From Pseudoclavibacter sp. AY1F1 (lineage in GTDB: Bacteria > Actinomycetota > Actinomycetes > Actinomycetales > Microbacteriaceae), in the NCBI RefSeq assembly GCF_002931075.1, contig NZ_PSTQ01000004.1, positions 186,001 to 250,000 of the forward strand: a DNA stretch of 64,000 bases, in the 5' to 3' direction. Below the pieces are notes generated by a model, which saw only the letters and a list, made by a program, of their open reading frames with translations, had not been told where the DNA came from and did no database searches. The position numbers were made by a program, and so were the translations under genes. Positions 50,055-60,171 of this stretch are shown here, in pieces (the stretch's first letter is position 1; the number at the start of each line of letters is the position of its first letter).

Positions 50055-51602
50055 TCAGCTGCGCTTGGCGCGCTTCTCGCGGACGCGCATGTTCGTGATG
50101 ATCGGCGACCCCTCGAAGCCGTACACCTCACGAAGTCGACGCTGAATGAAGCGGCGGTAGCCCGGGTCCAGGAAGCCGGTCGTGAAGAGCACAAATGTCG
50201 GCGGGCGCGTCTGCGCCTGCGTGCCGAACAGGATGCGGGGCTGCTTGCCACCACGCAGGGGGTGTGGGAACTCCGCCGTGAGCTCGGCGAGGAAGGCGTT
50301 GAACTTACCCGTCGGGATGCGGGTGTCCCACGAGTCGAGGGACAGCTCGAGCGCGGGCACGAGCTTCTCGAGGTGGCGGCCCGTCTTCGCGGAGATGTTG
50401 ACGCGTGGTGCCCAAGCGACGTGGGCGAGGTCTCGCTCGACCTCGCGCTCGAGCTGCCAGCGGCGTTCGTCGTCGAGCATGTCCCACTTGTTGAAGGCGA
50501 GCACAAGCGCGCGACCCGACTCGAGGACAAGGTCGATGATGCGCAGGTCCTGCACGTTGACGGCCTCGGTCACGTCGAGAACAACCACGGCGACCTCGGC
50601 CTTCTCGAGCGCCGCGGTCGTACGAAGCGATGCGTAGAAGTCTGCGCCCTGCTGCAGGTGCACACGACGACGGATGCCGGCCGTGTCGACGAAGCGCCAG
50701 ATCTTGCCGCCGAGCTCGACCTGCTCGTCGACCGGGTCGCGGGTCGTCCCTGCGAGGGAGTTGACGACAACTCGCTCCTCGCCTGCCGCCTTGTTGAGGA
50801 GGCTCGACTTGCCGACGTTCGGGCGTCCCAGGATGGCGACGCGGCGAGGTCCGCCGATCTCCTCCTTCGCAACCTTGGACACCTCGGGAAGGATCTCGAT
50901 GACCTTGTCGAGGAGGTCCGCGACGCCACGACCGTGCACGGCCGAGACGGGCCACGGCTCGCCGAGGCCGAGGCTCCACAGCTGAGCTGCGTTCGGTTCC
51001 TGCACCGCGTCGTCGACCTTGTTCGCGACGAGGATGACGGGGCGGTCCGTCTTGCGGAGCAGCTTCACGACGTGCTCGTCGGTGGCCGTCGGGCCGACGT
51101 TCGCGTCGACGACGAAGAGGACAGCGTCGGCGAGGTCGACGGCGATCTCCGCCTGCTGAGCGACCGAGAGGTCGATGCCCTTGGCATCCGGCTCCCAGCC
51201 GCCGGTGTCGACGATCGTGTACCAGCGGTTGTTCCACTCGGCCTTGTACGAGACTCGGTCGCGCGTGACACCGGGGGTGTCCTCGACAACGGCCTCGCGG
51301 CGGCCGATGATGCGGTTGACCAGCGCGCTCTTCCCGACGTTCGGGCGGCCGACGACCGCGAGCACGGGAAGTGCTGGCAGGTACGTGATGGCGTCGCCGT
51401 CTTCCGAGGCGCCGAGCAGCACCTCGAGGTCATCTTCCTCGAGCTCGTAGTCGTCGAGGCTCTGGCGCAGCGCCTGGGTGCGCTTCTCCACAACCGTCTC
51501 GTCGAGCTCCTCGAGGCGCGCGACGAGCTGCTCGCCGCCTGCTGGTTCGAACTCCTCAGAAGCCTCGGTGGCCTCGTCGTTCCGTCCTTGGTCGTCAGTC
51601 AT
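50055..51602 (-). CDS. der: Ribosome biogenesis GTPase Der (EngA)
   Basis: Der has two GTPase domains in tandem; both P-loops read GRPNVGKS (the first at residues 85-92), with DTPGVTRD and DTAGIRRR as switch regions and a C-terminal KH-like domain. It assists 50S subunit assembly. The N-terminus has a roughly 78-residue acidic extension, common in actinobacteria. At 515 residues it is complete. It is the last gene of the operon and overlaps cmk by ATGA. Confidence 0.95.
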   Translation of the reverse strand: MTDDQGRNDEATEASEEFEPAGGEQLVARLEELDETVVEKRTQALRQSLDDYELEEDDLEVLLGASEDGDAITYLPALPVLAVVGRPNVGKSALVNRIIGRREAVVEDTPGVTRDRVSYKAEWNNRWYTIVDTGGWEPDAKGIDLSVAQQAEIAVDLADAVLFVVDANVGPTATDEHVVKLLRKTDRPVILVANKVDDAVQEPNAAQLWSLGLGEPWPVSAVHGRGVADLLDKVIEILPEVSKVAKEEIGGPRRVAILGRPNVGKSSLLNKAAGEERVVVNSLAGTTRDPVDEQVELGGKIWRFVDTAGIRRRVHLQQGADFYASLRTTAALEKAEVAVVVLDVTEAVNVQDLRIIDLVLESGRALVLAFNKWDMLDDERRWQLEREVERDLAHVAWAPRVNISAKTGRHLEKLVPALELSLDSWDTRIPTGKFNAFLAELTAEFPHPLRGGKQPRILFGTQAQTRPPTFVLFTTGFLDPGYRRFIQRRLREVYGFEGSPIITNMRVREKRAKRS

Positions 51603-52390
51603 CGTGACTCCTTCGTGTTGTCGTGTCTGACAGCGCTTGGGGCGGCTGCCAGCGACGGTGCTGTCGTCTGCTGCGGACCGGGTGTCGCCGAGGCGACGAT
51701 CCGCAAGAATTCCTCGACCGACTGCTCGAAGTCGAGCGTCGTCGTGTCGAGCACCGTGACGCCGTCGGCGGCCTCGGTGAAGTTGGTGACTTTGGCATCG
51801 CGGGCATCGCGCGCTGAGACGGACGCGGCAACCGCAGCGACCGCTTCGTCGGCCTTCTCGCCGGCCCTGCGCGCGATGCGCACGGCCTCGTCCGCGGTCA
51901 TGAGAATGCGCGCGGGGGCATCCGCCGCCACGACCGTCGTGATGTCCCTGCCCTCCGCGATGATGCCCGGGCTCGTGGTGGCCGCCATCGTGCCCCTGAA
52001 GAGCGCGGTGAGGGCCTCACGGGCAGCTGGCACGCGAGACACGCGCCAGACCTCACCGGAGATGGCGGTGTCGCGGATGAACTCGGAGACGTCGGTCGCG
52101 CCGACGCGCACCCAGCGCTCGTCCGGGCTCTGCGAGATGCTGTACCGCTCGACGAAGCTCGGGAGCAGGGCCGCGACGGCCGCGGCGTCGTCGAGGTTGC
52201 ATCCGCTGTCAATGGCGAACCAGGTGAGCGCGCGATACGCGGCGCCCGTGTCGAGGTAGCCGAAGCCCAGGCGCCTGGCGCTCTCGCGGCAGACGCTCGA
52301 CTTGCCGGAACCTGCCGGCCCGTCGACGGCGACGACCATCGGCGAGCGATCGTGCGGTGCTGCCGGAGCCACCTTGGTGGTGGTGCTCAT
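51599..52390 (-). CDS. cmk: Cytidylate kinase
   Basis: The 263-residue enzyme phosphorylates CMP and dCMP. It has the P-loop [27 protein letters not shown], the CMP-binding GRDITTVV region and an ARRAGEKAD lid. The ATG overlaps the tyrA stop and its own stop overlaps the der start. The C-terminal about 45 residues are Ala/Thr-rich and probably disordered. Confidence 0.94.
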   Translation of the reverse strand: MSTTTKVAPAAPHDRSPMVVAVDGPAGSGKSSVCRESARRLGFGYLDTGAAYRALTWFAIDSGCNLDDAAAVAALLPSFVERYSISQSPDERWVRVGATDVSEFIRDTAISGEVWRVSRVPAAREALTALFRGTMAATTSPGIIAEGRDITTVVAADAPARILMTADEAVRIARRAGEKADEAVAAVAASVSARDARDAKVTNFTEAADGVTVLDTTTLDFEQSVEEFLRIVASATPGPQQTTAPSLAAAPSAVRHDNTKESR

Positions 52391-53481
52391 GCGGCGATCC
52401 TCCATCCACGCTGCTCGAGCTCGTCGACGAGCTTTGCTGTGGCCGATGGCACGACGGAGATGACGACGAGTCCGATGTTCGAGGCCTGCGCGTGTTCCAT
52501 GCGGAAGTCCTCGACGTTGACCTGGGCGTCGCCGACGTCGCCCATGAGCTTCGCGAGCTGCCCCGGTTTGTCGTCGATCATGACGGTGACCGAGTCGAAC
52601 TCGCGCCGCGAAGAGCCGTGCTTGCCAGGCAACCGCGCGACCCCGGCGTTGCCCGTCGCGAGCTGCTCGGCGATGATGCGCCCGGAACCGACTTCCTGGC
52701 TCCGCTCGAGCGCGCCTGCCACCTTGTCGAGGTCGAACTGGAGTTTGCGCAGGACTGCCGCCGTCGGGCCGGCGTTCGCCGTCAGGATCTGCGTCCACAG
52801 CACGGGATCGCTGGAGGCGATGCGAGTGAGGTCGCGCAGGCCCTGGCCCGCGAGCGCCGTGGCTCCGTCTTCGTCGTCGACGAGTCGCGAGGCGAGCAAG
52901 GTCGACACCAGTTGGGGCACGTGCGACACGAGCGCGACGGCTCGGTCGTGGTCTTCTGCCGTCATGCTGACGGGGGTCGCGCCCAGGTCGAGCGCGAGGC
53001 CCTCGATCTCCTGGAGCGCGAACACGCTCGTCTGGTCGTGGTGCGCGATGACCCAGGGTCGGCCGACGAAGAGGTCTGCGCGCCCCGCCAGCGGGCCGCC
53101 CGTCTCGCGGCCCGCCATGGGGTGCGAGCCCAGGTAGCGGCTGATGTCGGCGCCGCGGGAGATGAGGTCGGTGAGGGGTGCGGACTTGACGCTCGCGACG
53201 TCGGTGACGATCGCGTCCGGCCAGCGCTCGAGCTCTGCCGCGACGACCTGCCCGGTCACGTCAGGAGGCACGCAGACGACCACGATTCTGGGTGATTCTT
53301 GCCCAGTCGCATCGGAGGCGAGGGTGCCAGCACCGTAGTCGACGGCGAGCCGGAGCACGGACGGCGAGATGTCGTCGAGCTGGACGTCGACGCCGAGCCT
53401 GCGCAGGGCGTGCCCCACACTGGTTCCGAGCAGCCCGGCACCGACCACCCGTACCGGGGAGTTGGTTCGAGTTGGCGTCAT
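52387..53481 (-). CDS. tyrA: Prephenate dehydrogenase with ACT domain
   Basis: The 364-residue enzyme makes 4-hydroxyphenylpyruvate for tyrosine. The Rossmann motif is VVGAGLLGTSVGHAL, the substrate region includes SHPMAGRETGG, and the last about 75 residues (DSVTVMIDDKPGQLAKLMGDVGDAQVNVEDF, read in parts) form an ACT regulatory domain for amino-acid feedback. It is embedded between rluB and cmk with ATGA overlaps on both sides. Confidence 0.93.
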   Translation of the reverse strand: MTPTRTNSPVRVVGAGLLGTSVGHALRRLGVDVQLDDISPSVLRLAVDYGAGTLASDATGQESPRIVVVCVPPDVTGQVVAAELERWPDAIVTDVASVKSAPLTDLISRGADISRYLGSHPMAGRETGGPLAGRADLFVGRPWVIAHHDQTSVFALQEIEGLALDLGATPVSMTAEDHDRAVALVSHVPQLVSTLLASRLVDDEDGATALAGQGLRDLTRIASSDPVLWTQILTANAGPTAAVLRKLQFDLDKVAGALERSQEVGSGRIIAEQLATGNAGVARLPGKHGSSRREFDSVTVMIDDKPGQLAKLMGDVGDAQVNVEDFRMEHAQASNIGLVVISVVPSATAKLVDELEQRGWRIAA

Positions 53482-54494
53482 CGACGACCTTTCGATTTGG
53501 CTGGAGGAGCCTGCCTGGGGCCTCGGCCCTGCTTCGGCTCTCGCGCTGGGGCAGCTGCCTGCGTGGGGGCGCCGCTGTCACGCTGCTCCCCGGCTCGCCG
53601 GGCGAGCTTCAGGATGCGGCCGAGCTCCAGTGTAGTGAACTCCCGCATCTCGCCCTCCCGCAGGGTGCCGAGGTTCAGCGGGCCGAAGCTGCGGCGCACG
53701 AGCGCTGTGACGGGGTGCCCGACTTCCTCGAGCATGCGCCGCACGATTCGGTTGCGGCCGGAGTGCAGCACGATCTCGACGAGGGAGGCCGTACGGCTCG
53801 GCTGGTCGGCCAGAAGCCTGGCGCTGTCGGCCTTGATGAAGCCGTCCTCGAGCTCGAAGCCCTGGCGGAGACGCTGCAGGGCCTTGGTCGAGACCCGCCC
53901 CTCGACGCGCGCGATGTAGGTCTTCTCGACTCCGAAGGACGGGTGGGCGAGCACGTGGGCAAGCTCTCCGTCATTCGTGAGGACCAAGAGCCCGCTCGTG
54001 TCGATGTCGAGCCTGCCGACGTTGTAGACGCGCTCGTCGAACTCGCGAGCGAACTCGTGCAGGTCGGCGCGTCCCTCTTCATCGTGCATCGACGAGACGA
54101 CACCGACTGGCTTGTTCAGGACGACGTAGCGCTTGCTCGGATCGAGCTGGATGGGCGTGCCGTCGACGGCGACCTCGTCGCGGTCCGGGAAGATGCGGCT
54201 GCCGAGCTCGGTCACGACGACCCCGTTGACCTCGATGCGGCCCTGCGTGATGTACTGCTCGCACACGCGACGCGACGCGACGCCTGCCGCGGCGAGGGCC
54301 TTCTGCAGCCGGACACCGTCGTTGCGCTCAGGAGCCGGTTCGGCCTCGCTCCCCGAGAGCGGGATGTCGTCGAAGTCGTCCATCGAGTAGCCGCCCTCCG
54401 GTCGCGCCTGCGCCGCCTGGCGGAGTGCCGCGGCCTCGTCGGCCGTGCGGTCGTTGTCGCCGCGGCGCGATGCGCGCCCTCGCTGGTCACTCAT
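53478..54494 (-). CDS. rluB: rRNA pseudouridine synthase, RluB family
   Basis: The 338-residue protein has an N-terminal charged region, an S4 RNA-binding domain (VRLQKALAAAGVASRRVCEQYI) and the catalytic domain with GRLDIDTSGLLVLTNDG containing the active Asp, then an Arg/Lys/Pro-rich tail. It converts uridine to pseudouridine in 23S rRNA. The start MSDQRG overlaps the scpB end by 8 bases; the upstream open frame is ignored. Confidence 0.92.
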   Translation of the reverse strand: MSDQRGRASRRGDNDRTADEAAALRQAAQARPEGGYSMDDFDDIPLSGSEAEPAPERNDGVRLQKALAAAGVASRRVCEQYITQGRIEVNGVVVTELGSRIFPDRDEVAVDGTPIQLDPSKRYVVLNKPVGVVSSMHDEEGRADLHEFAREFDERVYNVGRLDIDTSGLLVLTNDGELAHVLAHPSFGVEKTYIARVEGRVSTKALQRLRQGFELEDGFIKADSARLLADQPSRTASLVEIVLHSGRNRIVRRMLEEVGHPVTALVRRSFGPLNLGTLREGEMREFTTLELGRILKLARRAGEQRDSGAPTQAAAPAREPKQGRGPRQAPPAKSKGRR

Positions 54495-55083
54495 GGAATC
54501 CGTCCTGTCCTTCGTCGAGCAGAGGTGAAATCTTTGGCAACTCGTCGAGCGAGTTGAGGCCCAGGTGCACAAGAAGTGCCTGGGTCGTGACGTAGCGAAT
54601 GGCCCCGGTCACTTCGTCGTGGCCGTCTTCTGCGATGAGGCCACGTGCTACCAGAGTACGCACCACCGAGTCGACGTTCACAGCGCGCACCTGCGCTACC
54701 TGCGAACGAGTGATGGGCTGGCGGTACGCGATGACGGCGAGCGTCTCGAGCGCGGCCTGCGACAGCTTCGACGGCTGACGAGTGAGGACGAAGTCAGCGA
54801 CGATGTCGTCGAGGTTCTCGCGGACGTAGAGCCGCCACCCTCCGCCGACCTCGCGCAGCTCGAAGCCGCGCTCAGGAGCGCCGAGGTCGCCGTTGTAGTC
54901 GGCGACGAGTCGGCCGACGGATGCGCGCACGTCGGAGACCGGGCGGCTCACAGCCCCAGCGATGGTCACGAGGGAGAGCGGCTCGTCGGCGACGAACAGG
55001 ATCGCCTCGACCGCGCGGTCGAGGTCGACGCCCGGCTCACCGTCGACGTTGCCGCTTGGCGCAGGCTGCTGCGGATCAGTCAT
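54487..55083 (-). CDS. scpB: Segregation and condensation protein B
   Basis: ScpB binds ScpA and SMC in the condensin complex. The 198-residue protein has the two winged-helix domains, with DRAVEAILFVADEPLSLVTIAG and the conserved ALETLAVIAYRQPITRSQV. The start MTDPQQ overlaps the scpA stop by eight bases. Codon and gene order place it in the stable core operon. Confidence 0.94.
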   Translation of the reverse strand: MTDPQQPAPSGNVDGEPGVDLDRAVEAILFVADEPLSLVTIAGAVSRPVSDVRASVGRLVADYNGDLGAPERGFELREVGGGWRLYVRENLDDIVADFVLTRQPSKLSQAALETLAVIAYRQPITRSQVAQVRAVNVDSVVRTLVARGLIAEDGHDEVTGAIRYVTTQALLVHLGLNSLDELPKISPLLDEGQDGFHE

Positions 55084-55942
55084 CGTCGTCCCCGAGGCTC
55101 GCGAGCTGGGCCGCGTCCCACTCGTCCGCATCCCACGTCACGGTCAGCTCGCCGAGTGGGGTCGCCTGCTCGAAGCTGAGCGCGGCCCTCCGGTACAGCT
55201 CGAGGAGCGCGAGGAAGCGGGCGATGACAACACCGCGGACGCTGGCGTCGGCGACGAGCTCCCGGAACGTGCGAGGCTCGCCGTCCTGGAGCAGGGCGAC
55301 GAGAATCCTCGCCTGCTCGCGGATGCTCACCTTAGGGGCGTGCAGGTGCGTGAGCCCGACGGTCGGGGTCTCGCGGGGCGCGAGGGCGAGCGTCGCGAGT
55401 GCGGCGAAGTCGGCGGCCGATAGAGTCCAGACGAGTTCGGGGATACGCTCCCTGAACTTCGGCTCGAGTGGCACGGCGCGGGTCGTGCGCTGCCCCTCGA
55501 CGCCCAGTGCGGCCGCGAACCAGGTGGAGACCTCCTTGAAGGCCTTGTACTGCAGGAGGCGCGCGAAGAGCAGGTCCCTCGCCTCGAGGATCGCCACGTC
55601 CTCCGCATCCACGTACTCACCCTGCGGCAGCAGGCTGACGATCTTCATATCGAGCAGCGTGGCCGCGACGACGATGAACTCGCTGGCGCGATCGAGCTCC
55701 TCCGGCGTCGACAGGTCGTTCAGATACCCGATGAACTCGCTCGTGACCCGGCTCAGTGACACCTCGGTGATGTCCATCTCGTGCTTCGAGATGAGCGTCA
55801 GCAGCAGATCGAACGGGCCCTCGAAGTTGCTCAGCGAGACCCGGAAGTCGGCGTCAGGCGCCTCCTCGATCTCGGCTTCCGCTGAACGGCCGCGCGCACC
55901 TGAGTTCCCCCGTGTGATCAGGGCGCTAGGCGACGGCGCCAC
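55076..55942 (-). CDS. scpA: Segregation and condensation protein A
   Basis: ScpA is the kleisin that bridges SMC heads. The 288-residue protein has the diagnostic SLSNFEGPFDLLLTLISKHEMDITEVSLSRVT region and a C-terminal winged helix with FLALLELYRR. It starts with GTG and overlaps the parA stop by 17 bases. Acidic termini are typical. With scpB it acts in chromosome compaction. Confidence 0.94.
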   Translation of the reverse strand: MAPSPSALITRGNSGARGRSAEAEIEEAPDADFRVSLSNFEGPFDLLLTLISKHEMDITEVSLSRVTSEFIGYLNDLSTPEELDRASEFIVVAATLLDMKIVSLLPQGEYVDAEDVAILEARDLLFARLLQYKAFKEVSTWFAAALGVEGQRTTRAVPLEPKFRERIPELVWTLSAADFAALATLALAPRETPTVGLTHLHAPKVSIREQARILVALLQDGEPRTFRELVADASVRGVVIARFLALLELYRRAALSFEQATPLGELTVTWDADEWDAAQLASLGDDDD

Positions 55943-56798
55943 GTTCGATCAACTCGCGCGCGAGCTGGTGGTAAGCCTTCGACGCCGTGTGCTCTGGCGC
56001 GAACCTGACGATCGGAACCCCGGCGACGGACGCGTCGGGGAACTTCACCGTGCGGCCGATGACCGTGTCGAAGACCCTGTCGCCGAACGCCTCGTAGACG
56101 CGGTCAAGGACCTCACGGGAGTGCAGCGTGCGGCCGTCGTACATCGTGGGCAGGATGCCGTCGAGTTCGAGCGACGGGTTCAACCGGTCGCGCACCTTGT
56201 CGACCGTCTCCACGAGGAGGGCGACACCTCGCAGCGCGAAGTACTCGCACTCGAGCGGGATGACAACGCCGTGGCTCGCCGTGAGGGCGTTGACGGTGAG
56301 GAGGCCAAGCGACGGCTGGCAGTCGACGATGATGACGTCGTACTCGCTCGAGACCTTGCGCAGCACGCTCGCGAGGATCTGCTCACGCGCCACCTCGGTG
56401 ACGAGGTGCACTTCGGCGGCGGAGAGGTCGATGTTGGCGGGCATGACGTCGAGGCCCGGGAACGCGGTGGCCTGGATGACCTCGTGCGGGTCCTTGACGG
56501 TGCCGATGAGCAGGTCGTAGACGGTCGGAACGTCGTACGTGCGGATGCCGAGGCCGGCGCTGAGCGCACCCTGCGGGTCGAAGTCAACGGCGAGCACGCG
56601 GCGACCGTAGAGCGCGAGAGACGCGCCGAGGTTGATGCTCGTCGTGGTCTTCCCGACGCCACCCTTCTGGTTGCACATCGAGATGATGCGTGCGGGGCCG
56701 TGGCTCTCCAGCTCATCCGGCACATCGAAGTGGTTGTAGAGTCGCGTCGACACCGCGCTTGCGCTGCGGGGCGTGGATTCGATCGTCTCTTCGCTCAT
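55926..56798 (-). CDS. parA: ParA-family chromosome partitioning ATPase
   Basis: The 290-residue ATPase has the deviant Walker A CNQKGGVGKTT (residues 42-52), DFDPQGALSAGLG and the switch DCQPSLGLLT. It is the second ParA-like protein typical of the scpA-linked locus in actinobacteria, so the main ParAB pair near the origin is expected elsewhere. No parB is adjacent. It is the gene between xerD and scpA. Confidence 0.92.
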   Translation of the reverse strand: MSEETIESTPRSASAVSTRLYNHFDVPDELESHGPARIISMCNQKGGVGKTTTSINLGASLALYGRRVLAVDFDPQGALSAGLGIRTYDVPTVYDLLIGTVKDPHEVIQATAFPGLDVMPANIDLSAAEVHLVTEVAREQILASVLRKVSSEYDVIIVDCQPSLGLLTVNALTASHGVVIPLECEYFALRGVALLVETVDKVRDRLNPSLELDGILPTMYDGRTLHSREVLDRVYEAFGDRVFDTVIGRTVKFPDASVAGVPIVRFAPEHTASKAYHQLARELIERGAVA

Positions 56799-56827
56799 GA
56801 CCTCTGCATCCTATCCCCGGCTCGGCC

Positions 56828-57757
56828 TCAGCCGAGGTTGGCGCGCGGATGGCTCGTCGCGTACACGTCGCGCAAGGTGTCGGCCGTCACGAGCGTGTAG
56901 ATCTGCGTCGTCGACACCGAGGCGTGCCCAAGCAGCTCCTGGACAACTCGTACGTCGGCCCCACCCTCGAGCAGGTGCGTCGCGAAGGAGTGCCGCAGGG
57001 TGTGGGGCGAGACCCGCCCGGCGAGGTCCGCCCTGGTCGCGATCGCATCCAGCAGGTTGAAGGCGCTCTGCCTTGAGAGGCGCGCGCCTCGCGTGCCGAG
57101 GAAGAGCGCAGGCGTTGCGCTCCCCCGCGTCGACAGCTCCCGACGGGCCCGCACGAGGTAGCGGTCGAGCGCTCGCTGGGCGAAGCTGCCGACCGGGACG
57201 ATGCGCTGCTTGTTGCCCTTGCCTCTGACCCGCAGAATGCCAGGCTCGATCAAATCGTCGACGTTGAGGTCCACAAGCTCCGAGATGCGAGCGCCACTCG
57301 CGTAGAGGAGCTCGACAAGCGCGGTATCCCTCATAGCCTCGAGGGTCTCGCCGTCGGCCGCCAGCAGGAGACGCTCGACCTCCGCGACGCTGAGCGCCTT
57401 CGGGAGCCTCGACTGCAGCTTCGGCGCGCGCACGCGCGCAGTCGAGTCCGCCTCCAGCACACCCTCGTCGAGCAGGAAGCGGTGGAGACCTCGCACGGAC
57501 GACAGTGCCCTGGAGACGGAGGATGCCGCAAGGCCCTCGCCGTCGCGAAGCTGCGCGAGAAACGCTGAGACGTCCTCAGGCGTCGCTTCCGACACCCTTC
57601 CCCGGCCACTGGCCTCGAGCCAGTGGAGGTACTTGCCGAGGTCGCGTCGGTACGCGCCGAGGCTGTTGCTCGACAGCCCGCGCTCGATCGTCAGGTGCCT
57701 GAGGTACGTGTCGAGCAGGGCAGCATCCGTCTTCGCCCCGCCCGGATCGGCAGCCAT
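56828..57757 (-). CDS. xerD: Tyrosine recombinase XerD
   Basis: The 309-residue recombinase resolves chromosome dimers with XerC at dif. The N-terminal SAM-like core-binding domain (TYLRHLTIERGLSSNSL) is followed by the catalytic domain with Arg in ASGARISEL, HTLRHSFATHLL (His-x2-Arg-His) and the nucleophile Tyr in TTQIYTLV. All catalytic residues are intact. The start MAADPG is the only sensible one past the nudix gene. Confidence 0.93.
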   Translation of the reverse strand: MAADPGGAKTDAALLDTYLRHLTIERGLSSNSLGAYRRDLGKYLHWLEASGRGRVSEATPEDVSAFLAQLRDGEGLAASSVSRALSSVRGLHRFLLDEGVLEADSTARVRAPKLQSRLPKALSVAEVERLLLAADGETLEAMRDTALVELLYASGARISELVDLNVDDLIEPGILRVRGKGNKQRIVPVGSFAQRALDRYLVRARRELSTRGSATPALFLGTRGARLSRQSAFNLLDAIATRADLAGRVSPHTLRHSFATHLLEGGADVRVVQELLGHASVSTTQIYTLVTADTLRDVYATSHPRANLG

Positions 57758-57770
57758 CGCGCGCCGGCTG

Positions 57771-58415
57771 CTACTTCGGGCGACCCGGCGAGCGGGTCGG
57801 CCAATCTGCCTGCGCTGGCCGCAGCGTCGACCAGCCGCGCTCCTTCGCCAGGTGCAGGGCCATGACGCCCGAGATGACAAAGGGATTCTGCACCGAGCCA
57901 TCGAGCACCGCGTCGAGCGCGTCAGCAAGCGCAACCCAGCGCTGCTCCAGCTCGGCCTCTTCTCCCGTGCGCGCGAACGCCTCGGGAGTCTCGGAGACCG
58001 CGCGGGCCAGGTAGACGCGCACGTTCTCGCTGCTTCCGCCCGGCGACGTGTACTGGTCGAGCAGCACGTCCCAGCGCTCGGCGACGAGGTCGACCTCTTC
58101 GGCCAGCTCGCGCTTCGCCGCGTCGAGCGGGTCCTCCCCTGGCGCATCGAGGAGGCCTGCTGGCAGCTCCCAATCGCGGCGCCCGACGGGGTGACGGTAT
58201 TGACGGATGAACAGAATGCGGTCGGCGTCGTCGAACACAAGCACGGCGACCGCGCCAGTGTGCGACATGAACTCGCGCGTCAGGTCCTCGTCGCCGAACC
58301 GGAACCGCTCGCGGACGATGTCCCAGACGGCGCCGCGGAACACGACGCTCGATTCGAGCACCGTGTCCTCCGCAACCTCATCGGCGAACGGGCCCGTTCC
58401 AGCGACGTCGGTCAC
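57771..58415 (-). CDS. NUDIX hydrolase, ADP-ribose pyrophosphatase type
   Basis: The 214-residue protein has a NUDIX box in [24 protein letters not shown] (split as GLLDAPGE and [10 protein letters not shown]) and an ADP-ribose-like N-terminal strand region with [14 protein letters not shown]. It probably hydrolyses ADP-ribose. It starts with GTG overlapping the pyrG stop (GTGA). The position between pyrG and xerD is conserved in actinobacteria. Confidence 0.9.
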   Translation of the reverse strand: MTDVAGTGPFADEVAEDTVLESSVVFRGAVWDIVRERFRFGDEDLTREFMSHTGAVAVLVFDDADRILFIRQYRHPVGRRDWELPAGLLDAPGEDPLDAAKRELAEEVDLVAERWDVLLDQYTSPGGSSENVRVYLARAVSETPEAFARTGEEAELEQRWVALADALDAVLDGSVQNPFVISGVMALHLAKERGWSTLRPAQADWPTRSPGRPK

Positions 58416-60160
58416 TGCTGGCCCTGCTCCGCGGCCTGCACGGCCTGCACGGTCTCGACGTCCTGCACGTTCTCCTCGACGTCGACGAGGCGGCCGGAGC
58501 GCTGACGCTCGAGGCCGGCGGCGACGAGGCCGGAGAAGAGCGGGTGCGCGCTGTTCGGGCGCGACTTCAGCTCTGGATGCGCCTGGGTCGCCACGTAGAA
58601 CGGGTGGACCTCGCGCGGCAGCTCGACGTACTCGACGAGCGTGCCGTCCGGGGAGAGGCCCGAGAAGTGGAGCCCGGCGTCCGAGATCTGCTCGCGGTAC
58701 GCGTTGTTGACCTCGTAGCGGTGACGGTGGCGCTCTTCGACCAGCGTCGAGCCGTAGAGCTCGGCAATGATCGACCCCTCGTCGAGAGCAGCCGGGTAGG
58801 AGCCGAGGCGCATGGTACCGCCCATGTCGCCGGTCTCGATGATGTCGACCTGCTCGGCCATCGTCGCGATGACGGGGTTTGGCGTCTCCGGGTCGAACTC
58901 TGACGAGCTCGCGTCCGTGATGCCGACGATGTTGCGGGCGTACTCGATGACCATGCACTGCATGCCGAGGCACAGGCCAAGCGTCGGGATGCCGTTGTCG
59001 CGGGCGAAGCGCAGCGCGCCGAGTTTGCCCTCGATGCCGCGGATGCCGAATCCACCAGGCACGCAGATCGCGTCGACGTCGCTCAGCTGAGCGGCGGCAC
59101 CCTCGTGGGTCTCGCACTCGTCAGAGGGGATCCAGCGCAGCTTGACCCGTGTCTGGTTCGCGAATCCGCCAGCACGCAGGGCCTCCGTGACCGACAAGTA
59201 GGCGTCAGGCAGATCGATGTACTTACCGACGAGGCCGACCGTGATCTGATGCTTGGGGTGATGCACAACTTCGAGGAGTCGCTCCCACGCGCTCCACTCG
59301 ATGGGCTCGGCCGGCAGTTTGAGCTGCTCGATGATGTACTCGTCGAGACCCTGCTCGCGCAGCACCCGAGGGATGTCGTAGATCGAAGGCAGGTCGATGG
59401 TGTTGACGACCGCGCGCTCGGGGACGTCGCACATGAGCGCGATCTTGCGCTTGTTGCTCTCCGTGACCGGGCGGTCGCTCCGCAGGACAAGCGCGTCGGG
59501 CTGGATGCCCGCGGATCGGAGGGCCGCGACCGAGTGCTGCGTGGGCTTGGTCTTCTGCTCGCCGGAAGCGCCCATGAACGGCACGAGCGAGACGTGCACG
59601 AAGAAGACGTTGTCGCGGCCGAGCTCGTGGCGCAGCTGGCGGGCTGACTCGATGAACGGCTGGGACTCGATGTCGCCGATCGTTCCGCCGACCTCGGTGA
59701 TGATGACGTCGGGGCGAGGCTCTTCGCTGGCCTGCAGACGCATCCGTCGCTTGATCTCGTCGGTGATGTGCGGGATGACCTGCACGGTGTCGCCGAGGTA
59801 CTCGCCGCGACGCTCCTGGGCGATGACGCTCGAGTAGATCTGGCCCGTCGTGACGTTCGCCGACTGGGCGAGGTCAACGTCGAGGAAGCGCTCGTAGTGC
59901 CCGATGTCGAGGTCGGTCTCCGCACCGTCGTTGGTGACGAACACCTCACCGTGCTGGAACGGGTTCATCGTGCCAGGGTCGACGTTCAAGTACGGGTCGA
60001 GCTTCTGCATGACCACGCGCAAGCCTCGGGCCCTGAGAAGGTTGCCCAAGCTGGCAGCGGTCAAGCCCTTGCCGAGCGAGGAGACGACGCCCCCGGTCAC
60101 ATAGATCTGCTTGACAACGGCCTGGTCGTTTCCCGCAACTGGGATATCTGCGCTAGTCAC
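58412..60160 (-). CDS. pyrG: CTP synthase
   Basis: PyrG makes CTP from UTP, ATP and glutamine. The 582-residue enzyme has the synthase domain ([41 protein letters not shown]) and the C-terminal glutaminase with nucleophile Cys in GLCLGMQ and the HPELKSRP His/Glu. It starts with GTG. A Gln/Glu/Val-rich tail of about 30 residues follows the catalytic region. Eleven bases separate it from recN. Confidence 0.95.
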   Translation of the reverse strand: MTSADIPVAGNDQAVVKQIYVTGGVVSSLGKGLTAASLGNLLRARGLRVVMQKLDPYLNVDPGTMNPFQHGEVFVTNDGAETDLDIGHYERFLDVDLAQSANVTTGQIYSSVIAQERRGEYLGDTVQVIPHITDEIKRRMRLQASEEPRPDVIITEVGGTIGDIESQPFIESARQLRHELGRDNVFFVHVSLVPFMGASGEQKTKPTQHSVAALRSAGIQPDALVLRSDRPVTESNKRKIALMCDVPERAVVNTIDLPSIYDIPRVLREQGLDEYIIEQLKLPAEPIEWSAWERLLEVVHHPKHQITVGLVGKYIDLPDAYLSVTEALRAGGFANQTRVKLRWIPSDECETHEGAAAQLSDVDAICVPGGFGIRGIEGKLGALRFARDNGIPTLGLCLGMQCMVIEYARNIVGITDASSSEFDPETPNPVIATMAEQVDIIETGDMGGTMRLGSYPAALDEGSIIAELYGSTLVEERHRHRYEVNNAYREQISDAGLHFSGLSPDGTLVEYVELPREVHPFYVATQAHPELKSRPNSAHPLFSGLVAAGLERQRSGRLVDVEENVQDVETVQAVQAAEQGQQ

Positions 60161-60171
60161 GGAATTCCATA

